NCBI RefSeq assembly: GCF_000452705.1
Contig: NZ_CP007014.1
Location: 3,531,001-3,595,000 of the forward strand
DNA: 64,000 nt
Direction: 5' to 3'
Origin: Pseudomonas syringae CC1557
GTDB lineage: Bacteria; Pseudomonadota; Gammaproteobacteria; Pseudomonadales; Pseudomonadaceae
In this document: piece after piece, positions 59,402 through 64,000 of the stretch
How positions within the stretch are numbered: the first letter of the stretch is position 1
Layout of the letters: every line of letters begins with the position of its first letter
The notes under the pieces: model-generated
Told to the model about the DNA's origin: nothing
Database searches by the model: none
What the model saw: the letters and a program-made list of their open reading frames with translations, nothing else
Program-made: the position numbers and the translations under genes

Positions 59402-59714
59402 CAGCGAGTAGATCCATGGCAGTAGGTGTTTTTATGGTGATTACCTTAACCATTGCAACTTAACTCAAGCTGAATAGTTCTGGCCGAGTGCCATCAAACG
59501 CCCTTAAAAATGAGTGAATAGCGCTTAAGTCTGTTTTCGCGCAAGACGGCAGCGCTGGGAGGCTGACCGTCCTCATGCGCAGGCCACCACGAGCACAGTC
59601 ATTTGGAATCGGTACAACGATAAGGGCCCGTGTGGAGTTTCGGGTCATTGCTGTTAAACTCGCCGCCTGCATTTATCGCGTGTGCGATCGCCATTTTTCC
59701 GGGGCCTATACACA
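59402..59714. other. Divergent spacer PepSY operon / queD
   Basis: 313 bases with no gene. It contains the direct repeat CTTAAC-N8-CTTAAC at 59445-59464 (on the minus strand GTTAAG-N8-GTTAAG), a likely response-regulator site, listed separately. The queD promoter should also lie here. Confidence 0.5.
59445..59464 (-). promoter_or_regulatory. TTAAG direct repeat upstream of PepSY/two-component operon
   Basis: Two copies of GTTAAG on the minus strand, 14 bases centre to centre, starting 44 bases upstream of the first PepSY start. The half-site equals the BqsR half-site TTAAG, but the spacing is N9 rather than the N6 reported for BqsR in P. aeruginosa. The OmpR-family regulator of the operon is the likely binder. 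Confidence 0.5.
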
Positions 59715-60071
59715 GTGGAAATTTTCAAAGAGTTTACGTTCGAGTCAGCACACCTTCTGCCCAATGTTCCAGAGGGGCACAAGTGTGGACGCCTGCACGG
59801 GCATTCGTTTCGTGTCGGCATTCATCTGGCTGGCAAGGTAGACCCTCACACCGGCTGGATTCGGGATTTTTCCGAAATCAAAGCTATTTTCAAACCGCTT
59901 TACGAGCGTCTTGATCATCACTACCTGAACGATATTCCAGGCCTTGAGAATCCAACCAGCGAAAACCTGGCGAAGTGGATCTGGGATGAGTTGAAACCAT
60001 TGCTGCCCGAGCTGTCGGCCATCCGTATTCACGAGACCTGCACCAGCGGCTGTGAATACCGCGGGGACTGA
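59715..60071 (+). CDS. queD: 6-carboxy-tetrahydropterin synthase QueD
   Basis: A 118-residue enzyme making 6-carboxytetrahydropterin on the way to queuosine. Zinc ligands H13 ([10 protein letters not shown]), H28 and H30 (RLHGHSF) and catalytic C24 (EGHKCGR) are present. The end [13 protein letters not shown] is the usual substrate-binding tail. The start is the GTG at 59715, which gives the family N-terminus [13 protein letters not shown]; the ATG 33 bases upstream adds a non-family leader. It is monocistronic with a terminator. Confidence 0.93.
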   Translation: MEIFKEFTFESAHLLPNVPEGHKCGRLHGHSFRVGIHLAGKVDPHTGWIRDFSEIKAIFKPLYERLDHHYLNDIPGLENPTSENLAKWIWDELKPLLPELSAIRIHETCTSGCEYRGD

Positions 60072-60084
60072 TATATTCGGTCGT

Positions 60085-60117
60085 AAAAAAACCACCTTGT
60101 TGAGGGTGGTTTTTTTA
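60085..60117 (+). terminator. Rho-independent terminator of queD
   Basis: An A-rich 5' arm with accacc, the loop ttgttgag and ggtggt followed by seven T, 14 bases after the queD stop. The flanking A/T runs extend the stem. Confidence 0.92.
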
Positions 60118-60265
60118 TGTCTGGCATTAGCTCGCCTTCATCCATTCGCTCTTGGCGGGTGAGCTTTGTCCAACCTGGGAGCCGATGCTCCAGACATGAC
60201 ATGTTGATCTGGAAGACTGTGAGGATGTAAGGGACGAGATGGTTTTTTTTAAACGCCAAAAAAAC
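60118..60265. other. Spacer between queD and rrn terminators
   Basis: About 150 bases between two terminators of convergent transcripts, with no gene or RNA recognised. Contains homopolymer tracts (tttttttt, aaaaaaa). Confidence 0.5.
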
Positions 60266-60299
60266 AAAAACCCTCAACGCGTAAGCGATGAGGGTTTTT
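60266..60299 (-). terminator. Terminator of the rRNA operon
   Basis: Arms aaaaaccctca and tgagggttttt around a 12-base loop, with a T-rich tract (TTTTTGTTTTTTT) on the minus strand. It lies just past 5S rRNA, as expected for the end of an rrn operon. Confidence 0.9.
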
Positions 60300-60308
60300 G
60301 GAATTTAA

Positions 60309-60424
60309 TCTTGACGATGACCTACTCTCACATGGGGAAACCCCACACTACCATCGGCGATACATCGTTTCACTGCTGAGTTCGGGATGGGATCAGGTGG
60401 TTCCAATGTTCTATGGTCGTCAAG
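60309..60424 (-). rRNA. rrf: 5S ribosomal RNA
   Basis: About 116 nt. On the minus strand it begins TTGACGACCATAGAACATTG and ends GGTCATCGTCAAGA; the two ends pair. The internal TCCCGAACTCAGCAGTGAAA is universal in bacterial 5S. The exact ends are estimated to within a few bases. Confidence 0.95.
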
Positions 60425-60582
60425 AAATTCGGGTACCGAGTCGTGCCTTGCGGCGCGCTTCAGCAAATCGGGTATGTGATAGTCAGTCGTTCAGGTGTCG
60501 TTCGTGACGCAAACCTTCGGTTCGTGTCATCTCCACAGTCACCGCAATCTGGCCTTTCGAACAAATTGCTTGGGTGTTATAT

Positions 60583-63474
<2,892 letters not shown>

Positions 63475-63716
63475 ATATAACCCCAAGCAATCTGGTTATA
63501 CTGTGAAGACGACATTCGCCGAAAGTTTGCATTTCACAAACTTTACCTTAGCCCGGACACACACCAGTGAAAGAGGTGCCCGGTCTATATTTCTTTCTAT
63601 CACATACCCAAATTTTTAAAGAACGATCTAATCAAAGACTAGAAATCAACATTCACGCATCAATCCTCAGGACCGATGGAATGCTCATTTCTAAGCTTTC
63701 AAACAGAAGCAGTAAG
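63475..63716 (-). other. tRNA-Ala to 23S spacer with boxA antiterminator
   Basis: 242 bases of the 16S-23S internal transcribed spacer. The minus strand contains CGTTCTTTAAA (63615-63625) followed by AATTTGGG, a boxA antitermination element of the type found before 23S in gamma-proteobacteria. Sequences flanking 23S form the long processing stem for RNase III. Confidence 0.7.
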
Positions 63717-63792
63717 TGGTGGAGCCAAGCGGGATCGAACCGCTGACCTCCTGCGTGCAAGGCAGGCGCTCTCCCAGCTGAGCTATGGCCCC
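63717..63792 (-). tRNA. tRNA-Ala (anticodon UGC)
   Basis: A 76-nt tRNA with encoded CCA, in the 16S-23S spacer. The minus strand begins GGGGCCATAGCTCAGCTGGG, has the anticodon loop CTTGCAC and ends GGTTCGATCC...GGCTCCACCA. All arms pair. Confidence 0.98.
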
Positions 63793-63822
63793 GTATTTCT
63801 ACAGGCGTTTCCCACACAAAAT

Positions 63823-63911
63823 TGGTGGGTCTGGGCAGATTCGAACTGCAAAACATCCGAACTCACCGTTTTTTACCTTGAAGGCAGGGTGCGCTCTGAC
63901 CAGCTATCTCA
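63823..63911 (-). pseudogene. Degenerate tRNA-Ile-like sequence in the 16S-23S spacer
   Basis: The first 27 bases (63823-63849, plus strand tggtgggtctgggcagatt...) are identical to the 3' part of the intact tRNA-Ile at 63921, including CCA, acceptor and T arm. After that the sequence diverges (aaaacatccgaactcacc, ttttttacc) and recovers weak similarity at gggtgcgctctgaccagct. The anticodon arm and 5' acceptor are lost, so it cannot be a working tRNA. It looks like an old partial duplication or a recombination scar. Confidence 0.65.
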
Positions 63912-63920
63912 CCAGTAAAC

Positions 63921-63997
<77 letters not shown>

Positions 63998-64000
63998 AGA

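Noticed and set aside
63653..63918. Open frames across tRNA-Ala and the tRNA-Ile-like remnant
   Set aside because: They read through tRNA sequence, a well-known source of false small proteins.

Overview
The window is chromosomal DNA from a fluorescent-lineage Pseudomonas, most likely of the P. syringae group. Supporting signs are the aprA-inh-aprD alkaline protease order, the gene order serS-crcB-rarA-lolA-ftsK / aat-ate-infA / clpA-clpS-cspD-idh, the fused nuoCD, a monomeric isocitrate dehydrogenase and Pseudomonas-type rRNA. No insertion sequence, prophage or CRISPR array is visible. Most of the window is conserved core genome, and the less ordinary parts are the spacers and a few small genes.

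Layout. 1-3.2 kb: secreted serralysin AprA, its periplasmic inhibitor and the start of its type I exporter, all on the minus strand. 3.2-5.3 kb: the BI-1-like yccA, a tRNA-Ser with a clear promoter and terminator, then a poorly coding stretch with a possible broken gene and a hypothetical protein. 5.3-8.3 kb: a LysR regulator, an orphan ModA-like binding protein and an MHS-family carboxylate symporter. 8.6-12.1 kb: the tusDCBE sulfur relay with trpD2/ybiB, then a glutathionyl-hydroquinone reductase. 12.2-19.7 kb (minus): ftsK, lolA, rarA, crcB, serS, cysG. 20.2-25.2 kb: N-degron and protein-turnover genes aat, ate, infA, clpA, clpS and cspD. 25.9-30.3 kb: idh, and a Tat-exported dehalogenase-like hydrolase divergent from a LysR gene. 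30.4-35.8 kb: nudJ, mnmA, hflD, purB, the ribosomal oxygenase roxA and a GNAT gene. 36-38.3 kb: a small secretin-domain periplasmic protein and isocitrate lyase. 38.8-53.7 kb: the complete 13-gene nuo operon (complex I). 53.8-59.4 kb (minus): an AI-2E family transporter, a chemoreceptor, and a BqsRS/CarRS-like two-component system led by two PepSY proteins. 59.7-60.1 kb: queD. 60.3-64 kb: the 3' half of an rRNA operon on the minus strand (tRNA-Ile, tRNA-Ala, 23S, 5S).

Functional themes. Several genes sit around the TCA/glyoxylate branch point (idh, aceA) and its respiratory outlet (nuo). The aceA promoter region has a 26-28 bp inverted repeat resembling the RccR operator described for aceA, and a related copy precedes the secretin-domain gene. 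A near-perfect Fur-box palindrome lies 251 bp upstream of nuoA. Aat, Ate, ClpS and ClpA together form the bacterial N-degron route.

No clearly new multi-gene system is evident. The most unusual observations are the paired RccR-like elements, the Fur-like palindrome upstream of complex I, a degenerate second tRNA-Ile-like sequence in the 16S-23S spacer, and the widened TTAAG direct repeat upstream of the PepSY/two-component operon.
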